From Bradyrhizobium tropiciagri (lineage in GTDB: Bacteria; Pseudomonadota; Alphaproteobacteria; Rhizobiales; Xanthobacteraceae), in contig NZ_LFLZ01000040.1 of assembly GCF_001189845.1 (NCBI RefSeq), forward strand, positions 1-64,000: a stretch of 64,000 nucleotides of DNA, given 5' to 3'. A model generated the notes under the pieces. It saw nothing but the letters and a program-made list of their open reading frames with translations, did no database searches and was not told the DNA's origin. Position numbers and translations under genes: made by a program. How positions within the stretch are numbered: position 1 is the stretch's first letter; every line of letters starts with the position of its first letter. This document shows positions 53,202 to 61,969 of the stretch, one piece after another.

Positions 53202-53975
53202 TCAGTGCGCGGTCTTGAACGGCGCAACCGTGATGCCGGCCTGCTTCAGCGCTGCGCGCAGATCGCGCGCAATTTCGACCGCGCCATGCGTGTCGCCGTG
53301 GATGCAGACGGTGTCGGTCTGCATCTTGATCACCTTGCCGGTGACCGAGACGACCGCGCCATCCTGCACCATCCGCACCACGCGATCGGCGATCGCCTTG
53401 GGATCATGCAGCACCGCGCCGGGCTTCTTGCGCGACACCAGATTGCCGTCATCCTCATAGGCGCGGTCGGCGAATACTTCATGCGCCATCCGCAGATTGG
53501 CGGCTTCACCGGCGCGTACCAGCTTCGAATTCGCGAGCACCACGAACACGAGGCTCGGATCGACCGCCTTGATCGCATTGGCGATCGCCCGCGCGGTCAT
53601 GTCGTCCTCGCAGGCGACGTTGGAAATCGCACCATGCGCCTTCACATGGGTGACCTTGTGGCCGGCCGCGGTTGCGATCGCCTGCAAGGCGCCGATCTGG
53701 TAGGCGATCAGGTTCTCGATCTCCGAGGATGTCAGCCCCGGCATCGGACGGCGGCCAAAGCCATGCAGGTCGCGATAGCCGGGATGGGCGCCGACGCTGA
53801 CACCGCGCGCTTTCGCGAGCTCGACTGTCTTGCGCATGATGTCGGCATCGCCGGCATGAAAGCCGCAGGCGACATTGACCGAGGTCGCAAGCTCGATCAT
53901 CGCGGCGTCATTGCCCATTTCCCAGGGGCCAAAGCTTTCGCCGAGATCGCAATTGAGGTCGACAGTTTTGGTCAT
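53202..53975 (-). CDS. pxpA: 5-oxoprolinase subunit A PxpA (LamB/YcsF), 257 aa
   Basis: One of three subunits that hydrolyse 5-oxoproline to glutamate with ATP. LamB/YcsF signature at the N-terminus: VDLNCDLGESFGPWEMGNDA, then VNVACGFHAGDADIMRKTVE, GVSVGAHPGYRDLHGFGRR and HVKAHGAISNVACEDD. Length is normal. Third gene of a run with pxpB and pxpC; a palindromic repeat at 54014-54063 lies in the gap before it. Confidence 0.95.
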   Translation of the reverse strand: MTKTVDLNCDLGESFGPWEMGNDAAMIELATSVNVACGFHAGDADIMRKTVELAKARGVSVGAHPGYRDLHGFGRRPMPGLTSSEIENLIAYQIGALQAIATAAGHKVTHVKAHGAISNVACEDDMTARAIANAIKAVDPSLVFVVLANSKLVRAGEAANLRMAHEVFADRAYEDDGNLVSRKKPGAVLHDPKAIADRVVRMVQDGAVVSVTGKVIKMQTDTVCIHGDTHGAVEIARDLRAALKQAGITVAPFKTAH

Positions 53976-54013
53976 GACGATCGATCCGTTTGTTGTTGGT
54001 GGCTCTCTTGTTT

Positions 54014-54063
54014 GAGCGTCGTCTTATCGGAAAACCGCTTCGTACTTTTTTCGGACGATGCTC
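54014..54063. repeat. Palindromic repeat of the GAGCATGATC family, diverged
   Basis: The ends GAGCGTCGTC (54014-54023) and GACGATGCTC (54054-54063) pair with one mismatch. The interior (ATCGGAAAACCGCTTCGTAC) resembles the dispersed element of rhizobial genomes that reads TTCGGAAAACCGG with GAGCATGATC ends. It lies between pxpC and pxpA and its last base touches the pxpC stop. Confidence 0.6.
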
Positions 54064-55097
54064 TAGGGTACCGCAACTTGCCAGGTCGACACATCGACGG
54101 CGCTGACCGCCTGGCCTGCGACATTCGCATCCCGCAGCGCCTCGATGTTGAGGCCAAGATCCTCGATGCCGCGGAGGCGGTCGGGCAGCGAACGCAGCAG
54201 CTCGTGGAACTTGATCGCCTCGGCCTGCGCTTCGGCCATCGTCACCGCCTTGAAGCGGAACGGCCGGCCGGCCGAGATCTGCGCGAAGCGGCCGAAATCG
54301 GCTGTAATCACGGTCGCGATCTTCGGATAGCCGCCGCTGGTGCCGCGGTCAGGCATCAGCACGATCGGCTGGCCGTTGCCGGGCACCTGGATGCTGCCGG
54401 TCACGGTGCCGTCGGAGACGATGTTGTGGCCATCGAGATGCCTGATGACGGGGCCTTCGAGCCGGTAGCCCATGCGGTCGCTGGTGGCCGAGATCTTCCA
54501 TTCGCTCTCGATGAACAGCTTCTTGCTGTCCTCGGCGAACTCGTCGTCCTGCGGACCGAACACGATGCGGATCGGCGCGTCGGCGGCGACAGGCAATTCG
54601 ATGCGGCGCTCGGCGGCGCCGCTCGCGGCCTGCGTCTTCAGTTCGTCGCCGCTTTGCAAAGGCCGCGGATAGGGGCTGCCGAGCCCGGCGCGGGCATTGA
54701 CGGCGAGGCTGCCGAACATCGGCTCGCCTTCGATGCCGTGCTCGATCGCGAGATAGCTGAACGAGCCGCCGCGCGCGAAGCCGAGATTGAGCGTCTCGCC
54801 CTCGGCGAGCGTCGCCGAACTGTCGAACGCGACAGGCCGGCCACCGATGTCAGCGTTGCGCGATGCGCCGGCGAGCCCGACGCGCACCGCGCCGCCGCGG
54901 GCGGTGAAGGCGGCGCCGAACGGACCGATCTCGACCGCGGCAGCGAGCAGCTCGTTGCCGACCAGCGTGTTGGCGGCCGCCAGCGAAAGCCGGTCCATGG
55001 CGCCGCTCGGCACCAGGCCATAGCGCTGCGAGCCCGGGCGTCCGCCGTCCTGCACCGAGCTTGCCGGGCCGATCGAGGTGACGACGAGCTTGCTCAT
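54063..55097 (-). CDS. pxpC: 5-oxoprolinase subunit C PxpC (KipA/urea amidolyase-related), 344 aa
   Basis: Biotin-dependent carboxylase-like domain protein of the KipA/PxpC family: KLVVTSIGPASSVQDGGRPG, RYGLVPSGAMDRLSLAAANT, then PVIRHLDGHNIVSDGTVTGS, IQVPGNGQPIVLMPDRGTSG and GGYPKIATVITADFGRFAQI. The start at 55097 overlaps the pxpB stop in ATGA (55094-55097). Upstream codons in frame are antisense to the real start region. Confidence 0.95.
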   Translation of the reverse strand: MSKLVVTSIGPASSVQDGGRPGSQRYGLVPSGAMDRLSLAAANTLVGNELLAAAVEIGPFGAAFTARGGAVRVGLAGASRNADIGGRPVAFDSSATLAEGETLNLGFARGGSFSYLAIEHGIEGEPMFGSLAVNARAGLGSPYPRPLQSGDELKTQAASGAAERRIELPVAADAPIRIVFGPQDDEFAEDSKKLFIESEWKISATSDRMGYRLEGPVIRHLDGHNIVSDGTVTGSIQVPGNGQPIVLMPDRGTSGGYPKIATVITADFGRFAQISAGRPFRFKAVTMAEAQAEAIKFHELLRSLPDRLRGIEDLGLNIEALRDANVAGQAVSAVDVSTWQVAVP

Positions 55098-55852
55098 GGC
55101 GTCACCAGTTCTGCGACGAATGCGCCGGCCTCGGCGGCGCGGTCCTGTTCGGCAAAGGTCTTGGCGTCGATCGCCGTGAAGGTGATGGCGTCGCCCGGCT
55201 CGAGCAGGAAGGTCGGATCGCGATGCAATTGATAGGTTCGCACCGGGGTGCGGCCGAGCAGGTGCCAGCCGCTCGGGCCGGCCAGGCACTGCACGCCGGT
55301 CTGGATGCCGCCGATCGAGATGGTTCCGGCCGGGGTTAGGAGCCGCGGGTCCTTGCGCCGGGGCATATGCAGGAACGTCTCCAGCCCGCTGAGATAGGAC
55401 CAGCCCGGCGTGAAGCCGATCATGGCGACGCGATAGTCGCCGGCGACATGGCGGGCGACGATTTCATCGGGCGTGGTCTGGAGCGCCTTTGCGACATCCT
55501 CGAGGTCGATGCCGTGCTCGCCGCCATAGGTGACGGGGATGCGCCAGCGCCGCGTTCCAGTCTCGGTCGGCAGCGCCTTGGCGGCGCGCGCCAGAATCCG
55601 CTCGCCGAGCGCATCAAAGCTGATCTGCACGGGATCGTAATGCACGAGCAGCGACCGGTAGGTCGGTACGGTCTCGGTGATCCCTGCGATCGGCTCGGCC
55701 GCGATCAGGCGGTCGAGCGCGAGCACCCGCCGGTTGGCGGCGTCATCGATGGTGCGGCTGAATTCCACCGTGATGGCGGCATCGCCGCTCGGCAAAAGGC
55801 GGGGAGGACTTAAGGGTTCGGCCATCTGGATCAAGCGGACTTCGTTGGCCAT
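55094..55852 (-). CDS. pxpB: 5-oxoprolinase subunit B PxpB (KipI), 252 aa
   Basis: KipI/allophanate hydrolase subunit 1-type protein: RLLPSGDAAITVEFSRTIDD, then TVPTYRSLLVHYDPVQISFD, YGGEHGIDLEDVAKALQTTP, AMIGFTPGWSYLSGLETFLH and SIGGIQTGVQCLAGPSGWHL. First gene of the pxpBCA run. An alternative Met nine residues in (MAEPLSPPRLLPSG) is plausible. The 187-base gap to the divergent RraA-like gene should hold both promoters. Confidence 0.95.
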   Translation of the reverse strand: MANEVRLIQMAEPLSPPRLLPSGDAAITVEFSRTIDDAANRRVLALDRLIAAEPIAGITETVPTYRSLLVHYDPVQISFDALGERILARAAKALPTETGTRRWRIPVTYGGEHGIDLEDVAKALQTTPDEIVARHVAGDYRVAMIGFTPGWSYLSGLETFLHMPRRKDPRLLTPAGTISIGGIQTGVQCLAGPSGWHLLGRTPVRTYQLHRDPTFLLEPGDAITFTAIDAKTFAEQDRAAEAGAFVAELVTP

Positions 55853-56039
55853 CAAGCTAGCGTGTTTCGATCAAAAACGGAATTCGCTTCGTGCAAAATG
55901 ATGCAGCAACTTCAATAAATTAATCGGCATGCCGGTGATAAATTTAGCTGATCGCAGCATTTTCGCACAGCCCTTGACGCACGGCCTTTGCGCGGCAACA
56001 TGCGCCGGTCTTTTCCTCCCATCGGAGCAAGCTTTCGAG

Positions 56040-56738
56040 ATGTCACTGTCCGCCGAAGCGATCGCGACGCTGTCGCACGTGTCCACCGCCACCATCACCA
56101 CGGTCCTGCTCAAGAAGGGCCTGCGCAACATCTGGATGCGCGGCACCAAGCCCCTGAAGCCAGGGCAGAAGCGGCTGGTCGGCCCGGCGTTCACGCTGCG
56201 CTTCGTGCCGGCCCGCGAGGATCTGGCGACGCCGGAATCCTGGTCGTCGCCGATCTCGACCCGCACCGCGATCGAGGCGATGCCGTCGGGCTGCATCGCC
56301 GTTGTCGATGCGATGGGCATCACCGATGCCGGCATTTTCGGCGACATCCTCTGCGCGCGCATGGTCAAGCGCGGGGTGACGGCGCTGATCACCGACGGCG
56401 TGGTGCGCGACGTCGAGGGCGTGCTCGGCACCGGCCTGCCGGTGTGGTGCGACGGCTACGCCGCGCCGCCGTCCGTTGCGGGTCTGACCTTCGTCGGCTG
56501 GGGCGAACCGATCGGCTGCGGCGGCGTTGCGGTGTTTCCGAACGATGTGGTGGTGGCGGACCAGGACGGCGCGGTGCTGATCCCGCAGGCATTCCTCGAT
56601 CACGTGCTGGCCGAAGGCCCCGAGCAGGAACGGATGGAAGCCTGGATCGTCAACGAGGTGAACAACGGCGCCCAGCTGCCCGGCCTGTATCCGATGAATG
56701 CCGAGACCAAGGCACGCTACGCCGCCACCAAGAAATAA
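56040..56738 (+). CDS. RraA-like / 4-hydroxy-4-methyl-2-oxoglutarate aldolase-family protein, 232 aa
   Basis: RraA/HMG-aldolase fold with the signature GIFGDILCARMVKRG followed by GVVRDVEG, the Asp-x20-Arg-Asp metal and substrate motif of class II pyruvate aldolases. The C-terminal NDVVVADQDGAVLIPQ is also typical. It would cleave hydroxy-oxo acids to pyruvate and a second acid. RNase E regulation is less likely because the aldolase motif is intact. The start at 56040 aligns MSLSAEAIATLSHVSTATI. A cupin gene follows after 23 bases. Confidence 0.85.
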   Translation: MSLSAEAIATLSHVSTATITTVLLKKGLRNIWMRGTKPLKPGQKRLVGPAFTLRFVPAREDLATPESWSSPISTRTAIEAMPSGCIAVVDAMGITDAGIFGDILCARMVKRGVTALITDGVVRDVEGVLGTGLPVWCDGYAAPPSVAGLTFVGWGEPIGCGGVAVFPNDVVVADQDGAVLIPQAFLDHVLAEGPEQERMEAWIVNEVNNGAQLPGLYPMNAETKARYAATKK

Positions 56739-56761
56739 CGTCAAGAGAGGGAGGTAACCCC

Positions 56762-57166
56762 ATGGATATCCACGTTTCCGGCTCGCGGCCGACCCGCCGC
56801 GCGCCGAAGGAGCATTTCACCGGCAGCGTGCTGCAGGACCCGATCAACATGGCGCCGGCGCCGGCCCGCCTGAACGCCTCGCGGGTGTCGTTCGAGCCCG
56901 GCGCGCGCACCGCCTGGCACACCCATCCGCTCGGGCAGACGCTGTACGTGATCTCGGGCATCGGCCGCGTGCAGGCCAAGGGCGGGCCGATCCGGGAAAT
57001 CCGCCCCGGCGACGTGGTCTGGGTTCCGCCGAACGAGAAGCACTGGCACGGCGCATCGCCCGACAACAGCATGACCCACGTCGCCATGCAGGAGGCGCTC
57101 GACGGCGTCTACTCGACCTGGATGGAGCACGTCACCGACGAGGAATACAACGGCAAGGTCGGCTGA
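56762..57166 (+). CDS. Cupin-domain protein, 134 aa
   Basis: Single cupin barrel with RVSFEPGARTAWHTHPLGQT, then TLYVISGIGRVQAKG, IREIRPGDVVWVPPNEKHWH. The metal ligands are His, His, Gln and His. This arrangement resembles carboxymuconolactone decarboxylase-associated cupins and bacterial hydroxynitrile-lyase cupins. Preceded by GAGGGAGG and 23 bases after the RraA-like gene, so the two are co-transcribed and may act on one catabolic substrate. Confidence 0.9.
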   Translation: MDIHVSGSRPTRRAPKEHFTGSVLQDPINMAPAPARLNASRVSFEPGARTAWHTHPLGQTLYVISGIGRVQAKGGPIREIRPGDVVWVPPNEKHWHGASPDNSMTHVAMQEALDGVYSTWMEHVTDEEYNGKVG

Positions 57167-57190
57167 GCCGTTGTTGCCCGCCAAGACAGA

Positions 57191-57216
57191 AAGCCCCGCT
57201 CGTGAGCGGGGCTTTT
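57191..57216 (+). terminator. Rho-independent terminator after the RraA-cupin pair
   Basis: Perfect 10-bp stem AAGCCCCGCT and AGCGGGGCTT, loop CGTG, then a short T-run. Confidence 0.88.
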
Positions 57217-57223
57217 TGCTTTG

Positions 57224-57342
57224 TAGCCCGGATGGAGCGAAGCGTAATCCGGGGGCGATCTCTCCCGCGGTGAAGATCCCGGATTTCGCGGAGCCTGTCA
57301 TCGGGCGCGCGTTCACGCGACCCTTTGGCTGCATCCGGGCTA
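57224..57342. repeat. Palindromic repeat, TAGCCCGGATG family, with the same inserted module as the copy at 44965
   Basis: Ends TAGCCCGGATG and CATCCGGGCTA form the outer inverted repeat. The right arm carries a 39-base block (57290-57328) that opens GGAGCCTGTCAT, matching the start of the block inside the unrelated CGTCATTGCGAG-type repeat at 45033-45072. The element lies right after the cupin terminator. Confidence 0.85.
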
Positions 57343-57353
57343 CGCGGTTCGCA

Positions 57354-58154
57354 TCAATTCACCCGCGTCCAGGTCTGGCCGCCGCAGAACATGCCGCCGA
57401 AGGCGCAGCCCTGCACGCGCAGCGTGTCCGGGCTCTTCAGCGCGATGGTGGAATCGTAGGTGCTGCCGCTGTTCGGATCGAAGATGCGGCCGCTCCACTT
57501 GTCCTTGCCGGGCTTCATGTTGATTAGAACCTGCTCGCCATTGGCGTTCGATTTCTTGTCGACCGAGTAGCCGCAGAGATTGGCGCCGCACTGCTCGATG
57601 CGGACCTTGCCTTCCTTTTCTTCAGTCAACCAGACACCGAGCGGCGAGTTGGCTGCCTGCACGGGGTTAGCTGCAGGCTTGGGTGCAGGCGATGCGGCGC
57701 CGACCGTTGGCGGTGGGATGGGACTCGCCGCTGGCGCTGCGCTTTGCTGCACGACAGGTGGCGCTGGCGGTGTGGTCGCAGCCGAAGCCGGAGGTGGCGC
57801 GACGCGCGTTTTCGCGGGCTCTGTTGTGGCGCCTGCCGGCGCCGATGCCGCCGGGGCAGCTGCCTGATCAACCGCAGCCGGAGAGGGTGATACAGTGGCC
57901 GCAGGGCGCGTGACGGGCGGAGACGGAGAATCCGTCCTGGCATCCTTCGGAGCGGTCTCGCGCTTCTGCTCGGCGTCCTTGTGCCTGGCGCGCTTGACGC
58001 CGCGGCCGGTATTGTCGTAGACGCCGGGGATCGAAACCGTTCCACGATCCGGATCGATGCGGATGGTGCGGCCGCCGTAATCGAACGTGTATTGTGCCTG
58101 GGCTGTCACCGTGCTCGCCAGCACCAGCGTGGCGATCGCCAGAAGCTTCTTCAT
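57354..58154 (-). CDS. DUF2147-domain secreted protein, 266 aa
   Basis: Signal peptide (MKKLLAIATLVLASTVTAQA), an N-terminal segment YTFDYGGRTIRIDPDRGTVS, then about 110 residues of Ala/Pro/Ser/Thr-rich low complexity and a C-terminal DUF2147 domain (about 180-266; SPLGVWLTEEKEGKVRIEQC, GANLCGYSVDKKS, KWSGRIFDPNSGSTYDSTIA). Cys in EQCGANLCG and GCAFGGMFCGG may pair. Periplasmic, role unknown. An upstream in-frame Met (58187) is less likely. Confidence 0.85.
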   Translation of the reverse strand: MKKLLAIATLVLASTVTAQAQYTFDYGGRTIRIDPDRGTVSIPGVYDNTGRGVKRARHKDAEQKRETAPKDARTDSPSPPVTRPAATVSPSPAAVDQAAAPAASAPAGATTEPAKTRVAPPPASAATTPPAPPVVQQSAAPAASPIPPPTVGAASPAPKPAANPVQAANSPLGVWLTEEKEGKVRIEQCGANLCGYSVDKKSNANGEQVLINMKPGKDKWSGRIFDPNSGSTYDSTIALKSPDTLRVQGCAFGGMFCGGQTWTRVN

Positions 58155-58337
58155 CTCGATCTCCAGTGCAGGGAATCCCGTTCGCAAGGCTATTTGGTGG
58201 CCGCCTCGTTGAACGTGCCCCAGATCACGGTCAAAACATGAGTCGAGTCCTGAGAGCTTAGGTTCAAAGCATTGGATCGCGGTTCGGTTTCAGGCCGTGC
58301 GCATCAATTTTTGGGCACGCGGGTCTGACGCCGCAGG

Positions 58338-59111
58338 CTATTCGAACCACGCAGCATAGATCTTCGCGTAGCTGCCGTCTTCGTGCGCGATATGAAGCCA
58401 CTCGTCGACGAACGCCTTCAAGGCGACGTCGCGTTGCATCCAGTAGGCCTTCTCCGCGAAGTCGAACGGCTTGTCGGGATGCACGGCGCAGAGCACGCCG
58501 GGATGCAGCTTCTGCTGATAGCGCGTCTCGGACGCGTCGGTCATCATCAGGTCGGCGTCGCCCTTGGCGATCTCGTCGAAGATCTTGGTGTTGTCGTTGA
58601 AGACGCGGATGTCGGCGGCCTTCACATTGGCGCGCGCAAAGCGCTCATTGGTGCCGCCGGGATTGACGATGACGCGGGTGCCGGGCTTGTCGATCTCGGC
58701 GAGCGTCTCAAACTTGCCTTTGTCGGCGCAGCGCGCGATCGGCGTCTTGCCCTCGCGCATGATCGGGGTCGAGAACAGGCCCTTCTTCTGCCGGTCGAAG
58801 GTGATGGAGACGCCGCCCATCGCGATGTCGAAATTGTCGGCCTCGAAATCTTTGGTCATTTGCGGCCACGATGTCGGCACGAACTCGACCTTGACGCCGA
58901 GCGCCTTGCCGAGCGATTGCGCCATGTCGACGTCGAAGCCGCGAAACGCCTTGGTCTCCTTGTCGAGCGCCGTGAAGGGCAAATAGTCGCCGGTCATCCC
59001 GACGCGCAGCGTGCCACGTTTGACGATCTCATCGAGCCGGGATGGCGCCTGCTGCGCATGCGCGGCGGACAGAAGCAAAGCGAGAGCGAGGCCGGCCAGC
59101 GCGCGAAACAT
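58338..59111 (-). CDS. pheC: Periplasmic cyclohexadienyl/arogenate dehydratase-like (PheC) binding-fold protein, 257 aa
   Basis: Signal peptide 1-19 (MFRALAGLALALLLSAAHA). The type II periplasmic binding fold opens RGTLRVGMTGDYLPFTALDK and has FDIAMGGVSITFDRQKKGLF, RVIVNPGGTNERFARANVKA, IAKGDADLMMTDASETRYQQ and LCAVHPDKPFDFAEKAYWMQ. The sequence pattern is that of PheC, the cyclohexadienyl dehydratase that converts prephenate/arogenate. Plain amino-acid binding for an ABC transporter remains possible, though no permease is adjacent. Confidence 0.8.
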   Translation of the reverse strand: MFRALAGLALALLLSAAHAQQAPSRLDEIVKRGTLRVGMTGDYLPFTALDKETKAFRGFDVDMAQSLGKALGVKVEFVPTSWPQMTKDFEADNFDIAMGGVSITFDRQKKGLFSTPIMREGKTPIARCADKGKFETLAEIDKPGTRVIVNPGGTNERFARANVKAADIRVFNDNTKIFDEIAKGDADLMMTDASETRYQQKLHPGVLCAVHPDKPFDFAEKAYWMQRDVALKAFVDEWLHIAHEDGSYAKIYAAWFE

Positions 59112-59197
59112 CAGACTTCTCCGTCAATTCCGATGACATGTCGTTGCGGAGCATTTAGACAGATGGAACGATCGAACCAGCATCCAGGGGGGCAAAA

Positions 59198-59722
59198 GTG
59201 ACCATCTCGCTCCATGAAGCATCCGTCGGCGTCTATGTGCCGTATCTGCGCAATCTTTCCGCGCTGCTCGATCATGCCGAGGCACACAGCAGGGTGCGCA
59301 AGTTCGATCCTGGCGTGTTGCTCGGCATGCGGCTCGCGCCGAACATGTACAGCCTTCACCAGCAGATCAGGGAGGCGAACCGGCACGTTGTGCTGAGCTG
59401 CGCATTGCTGGCGGGGTGCGTGCCGCTCGCCTTCGCAGAGGCGGAGCCGGACATTGCGGAGTTGAAAGCGCGGATTGCCGCCACGATTGATTTTGCGCAG
59501 AGCCTGCCGCGGGAGGTGATCGACGCAGCCACCCACAGGGACGTCGTATTCACATTCAAGAGCGGCGCGACCAGGCCATTTACCGGCAAGTCCCTGATCC
59601 TGACCTTCAGCGTTCCGCAGTTCTTCTTCCATGTCGCAACCGCCTACGACATCCTGCGTCACGCCGGCGTCGATCTCGCGAAGAAGGACTTTTTGGGACC
59701 GCCGAGGCCGCCGCAGGGTTAG
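59198..59722 (+). CDS. DUF1993 family protein, 174 aa
   Basis: Helical cytoplasmic protein of the DUF1993 type: VYVPYLRNLSALLDHAEAHS, then FDPGVLLGMRLAPNMYSLHQ and QIREANRHVVLSCALLAG, and FFFHVATAYDILRHAGVDLA near the C-terminus. The fold is DinB-like in predicted layout. No catalytic residues are assigned. Its stop overlaps the convergent neighbour's stop (59719-59722). Confidence 0.9.
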   Translation: MTISLHEASVGVYVPYLRNLSALLDHAEAHSRVRKFDPGVLLGMRLAPNMYSLHQQIREANRHVVLSCALLAGCVPLAFAEAEPDIAELKARIAATIDFAQSLPREVIDAATHRDVVFTFKSGATRPFTGKSLILTFSVPQFFFHVATAYDILRHAGVDLAKKDFLGPPRPPQG

Positions 59723-60372
59723 GCCTCGTTGCTGTCCCGGCTCATCCGCAGGGCGGCAGCGGTGCGGCTGGCGATCTCGTGCTTGAAATGCTCGAAGCGC
59801 CGCCGCGCTTCGGCCTCGCGATCGTCGACGAATTTGATCGCGGCGTCCCGGTCCATGGGACCGTTGACCAGAGGGGACGATCCTTCGCCGACGGTCTCGT
59901 CGACATAGTACTGGGCGCCGTCCTGGCGCACCGTCCAGCGGAAGCGCAGCGCGGCCATTGGGCCTGGTCCGGACTTGGAATAGCCGTTGGCCTCGATCGG
60001 TTGAGTCGGCTGGATCGGCTCCGGCGCGCTCGGCTCAGGTTCACTCAGCTCGGGCTCACTCGGCTCAGCCTGCGCGACCGGCTGAGACTGTTCGATCGGC
60101 GCGGGCTCCTCGATCGGTGCCGGCTCGACCGCTGCCGGTTCGGCGGGCGCTGCCTCGATGGTCACGGTCTTGATGGATACGGTCTCGACGGTAACGACTT
60201 CGACCGACGAGGGCAGCGGCGGCGGCATCGCGATGGAGACCGGCGGACCCTCAGTCGGCTCAGCTGCCTTGTCCGTCGTCTGGTCGGGCGACGCGGCCTT
60301 CTCGGGAGGTGTCTTCGTCTGGTCGAGAATGCTTGCGATCGCGGCAAGCGCATTGTCGGTCGGGTCACTCAC
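59719..60372 (-). CDS. Pro/Glu/Val-rich hypothetical protein, 217 aa
   Basis: N-terminal short helix (MSDPTDNALAAIASILDQTK), then about 120 residues of low complexity with recurring VEVVTVETVSIKTV, EPAPIEEPAPIEQS and EPELSEPEPSAPEP units. A compact C-terminal domain (about 138-217; FRWTVRQDGAQYYVDETVGE, AIKFVDDREAEARRRFEHFK) follows. Soluble, no signal peptide. The C-terminal domain may be the functional part; its family is not recognised. Confidence 0.8.
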   Translation of the reverse strand: MSDPTDNALAAIASILDQTKTPPEKAASPDQTTDKAAEPTEGPPVSIAMPPPLPSSVEVVTVETVSIKTVTIEAAPAEPAAVEPAPIEEPAPIEQSQPVAQAEPSEPELSEPEPSAPEPIQPTQPIEANGYSKSGPGPMAALRFRWTVRQDGAQYYVDETVGEGSSPLVNGPMDRDAAIKFVDDREAEARRRFEHFKHEIASRTAAALRMSRDSNEA

Positions 60373-60476
60373 GGTTCGATCTCCCCAGGCACGACGCCGG
60401 CGGAATCGCGCCGACGCCCTTCCTATCTACCTGATCTGACTATCCTTTGTCAGCCAGGCGCTTCGCTTGATGGGCG

Positions 60477-61901
60477 CTAGGCACAAACCGGCGGCCGGCG
60501 GTCCTTCCAGGGACGAACCTGCTCGAGCTGGCCGGCCAGGCGGAACAGCAGTCCTTCCGCGCCGAGCTTGGCTGCGAACATCATGCCGAGCGGTAGCCCG
60601 GCCTTGTTCCAGGCCAGCGGCACCGACATCGCCGGCTGCCCGGACATGTTGAACATCGAGGTGCCCGGCATGTAGCGGCGCAGCACCGGCGCGATGTGGC
60701 TCAGATCCTCGGACATCGTGTTCAACTCGCCGAGGCGGAGCGGCGGCGCGCACAGCGTCGGGCTGAGGAAGACGTCGCAGCCTTCGAAGAAGGTCGCAAG
60801 CCCGCGCGAGACCTGGAATGCCGCAAGCTGCGCGGCAACGTAATCGGCCGGGACCATCTTGGCCGAGTTCTGGCCGCTCGCGAGCGTCAGGCGCTCGACA
60901 TCGTCCGACGTCAGCGTGCGCCCGAACCGCTGCTCAAGCAGGCGGATGGTCAGCGCCGTGTTGCCGCCGACGATCGTGGTCATGAGCGCGGCGGGATCGG
61001 CGGCAAGCGGCGGCGCGCGCTCCTCGACATGATGGCCGAGGCCAGCCAGCAGCTTGGCGATGTCGCGGACCGCCGCCGATATCTCCGGATCAATGGCATC
61101 GCCATAGGGCGACTTGTCGGTGAAGCTGATGCGCAGCTGACCGGGGTCGCGGCCGACTTCCTGCGAGAACGGCCGCTCCGGCGGCGGCGCGACGTAGAGG
61201 CTCGACGGCTCCGGACCATGGATCGCATCCATCATGACCGCGCTGTCGCGGACGCTGATACTGAGCACATGGCCGACCGAGAAGCCGCCCCAGCCTTCGC
61301 CGCGGTCGGGACCGCAGGGATTGCGGGCGCGCGTCGGCTTCATACCGAACACGCCGCAGGCGGAGGCTGGAATCCGGATCGAGCCGCCGCCGTCGCTGGC
61401 ATGCGCGACGGGCAGGATGCGCGCCGCAACTGCAGCCCCGGCACCGCCGGACGAACCGCCGGAGGAATGCTCGAGATTCCAGGGATTGCGGGTCGGGCCG
61501 AACAGACGGGATTCGGTCGTCGGCATCAGACCGAATTCCGGGCTCGCGCTCTTGCCGAAGATCGCAAGACCCGCATCGAGGAAGCGCTGGGTCAGCGTCC
61601 CGTTGTGGTCTGCGACGAAGTCCTTCAGCAGGCTGGCGCCCGACGTGGTGCGGGTACCCTCGAGCAGATCGAGGTCCTTCAGCAGGAACGGCACGCCGGT
61701 GAAGGGACCGTCAGGCAGGCCCTTGGTGATCTGGCGCTCGGCGTAGTCGTAATGCTTGACGACAACGGCGTTGATCTTGGGGTCGATCGCGGCGGTGCGC
61801 GCGATTGCCTCGTCGAGCAGCTCCTTCGGCGTCACGTCCTTGTTGCGGACCAGCTCGGCGAGCCCGACCGCATCGTGGTTGCCGAATTCCTTGAAGGCCA
61901 T
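60477..61901 (-). CDS. Amidase (amidase-signature family), 474 aa
   Basis: Ser-cis-Ser-Lys hydrolase: Lys75 in GVPFLLKDLDLLEGTRTTSG, the Gly/Ser-rich WNLEHSSGGSSGGAGAAV with the cis-Ser, and nucleophile Ser174 in HASDGGGSIRIPASACG. Family length is normal and there is no signal peptide. The position downstream of an ABC ATPase and a hydroxyacid dehydrogenase suggests catabolism of an imported amide. Substrate unknown; not GatA, because no gat partners are adjacent. Confidence 0.92.
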   Translation of the reverse strand: MAFKEFGNHDAVGLAELVRNKDVTPKELLDEAIARTAAIDPKINAVVVKHYDYAERQITKGLPDGPFTGVPFLLKDLDLLEGTRTTSGASLLKDFVADHNGTLTQRFLDAGLAIFGKSASPEFGLMPTTESRLFGPTRNPWNLEHSSGGSSGGAGAAVAARILPVAHASDGGGSIRIPASACGVFGMKPTRARNPCGPDRGEGWGGFSVGHVLSISVRDSAVMMDAIHGPEPSSLYVAPPPERPFSQEVGRDPGQLRISFTDKSPYGDAIDPEISAAVRDIAKLLAGLGHHVEERAPPLAADPAALMTTIVGGNTALTIRLLEQRFGRTLTSDDVERLTLASGQNSAKMVPADYVAAQLAAFQVSRGLATFFEGCDVFLSPTLCAPPLRLGELNTMSEDLSHIAPVLRRYMPGTSMFNMSGQPAMSVPLAWNKAGLPLGMMFAAKLGAEGLLFRLAGQLEQVRPWKDRRPPVCA

Positions 61902-61969
61902 TTAGGTGCTCCGCATCGCCGGGCCGATCATGCGGATCGGCCGCGGCGTGAACGAGGATGGCTGAAAGC

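Noticed and set aside
53205..55232. 675-codon open frame opposite the pxp genes
   Set aside because: It runs across two gene boundaries of pxpA and pxpC, and its composition is typical of shadow frames.
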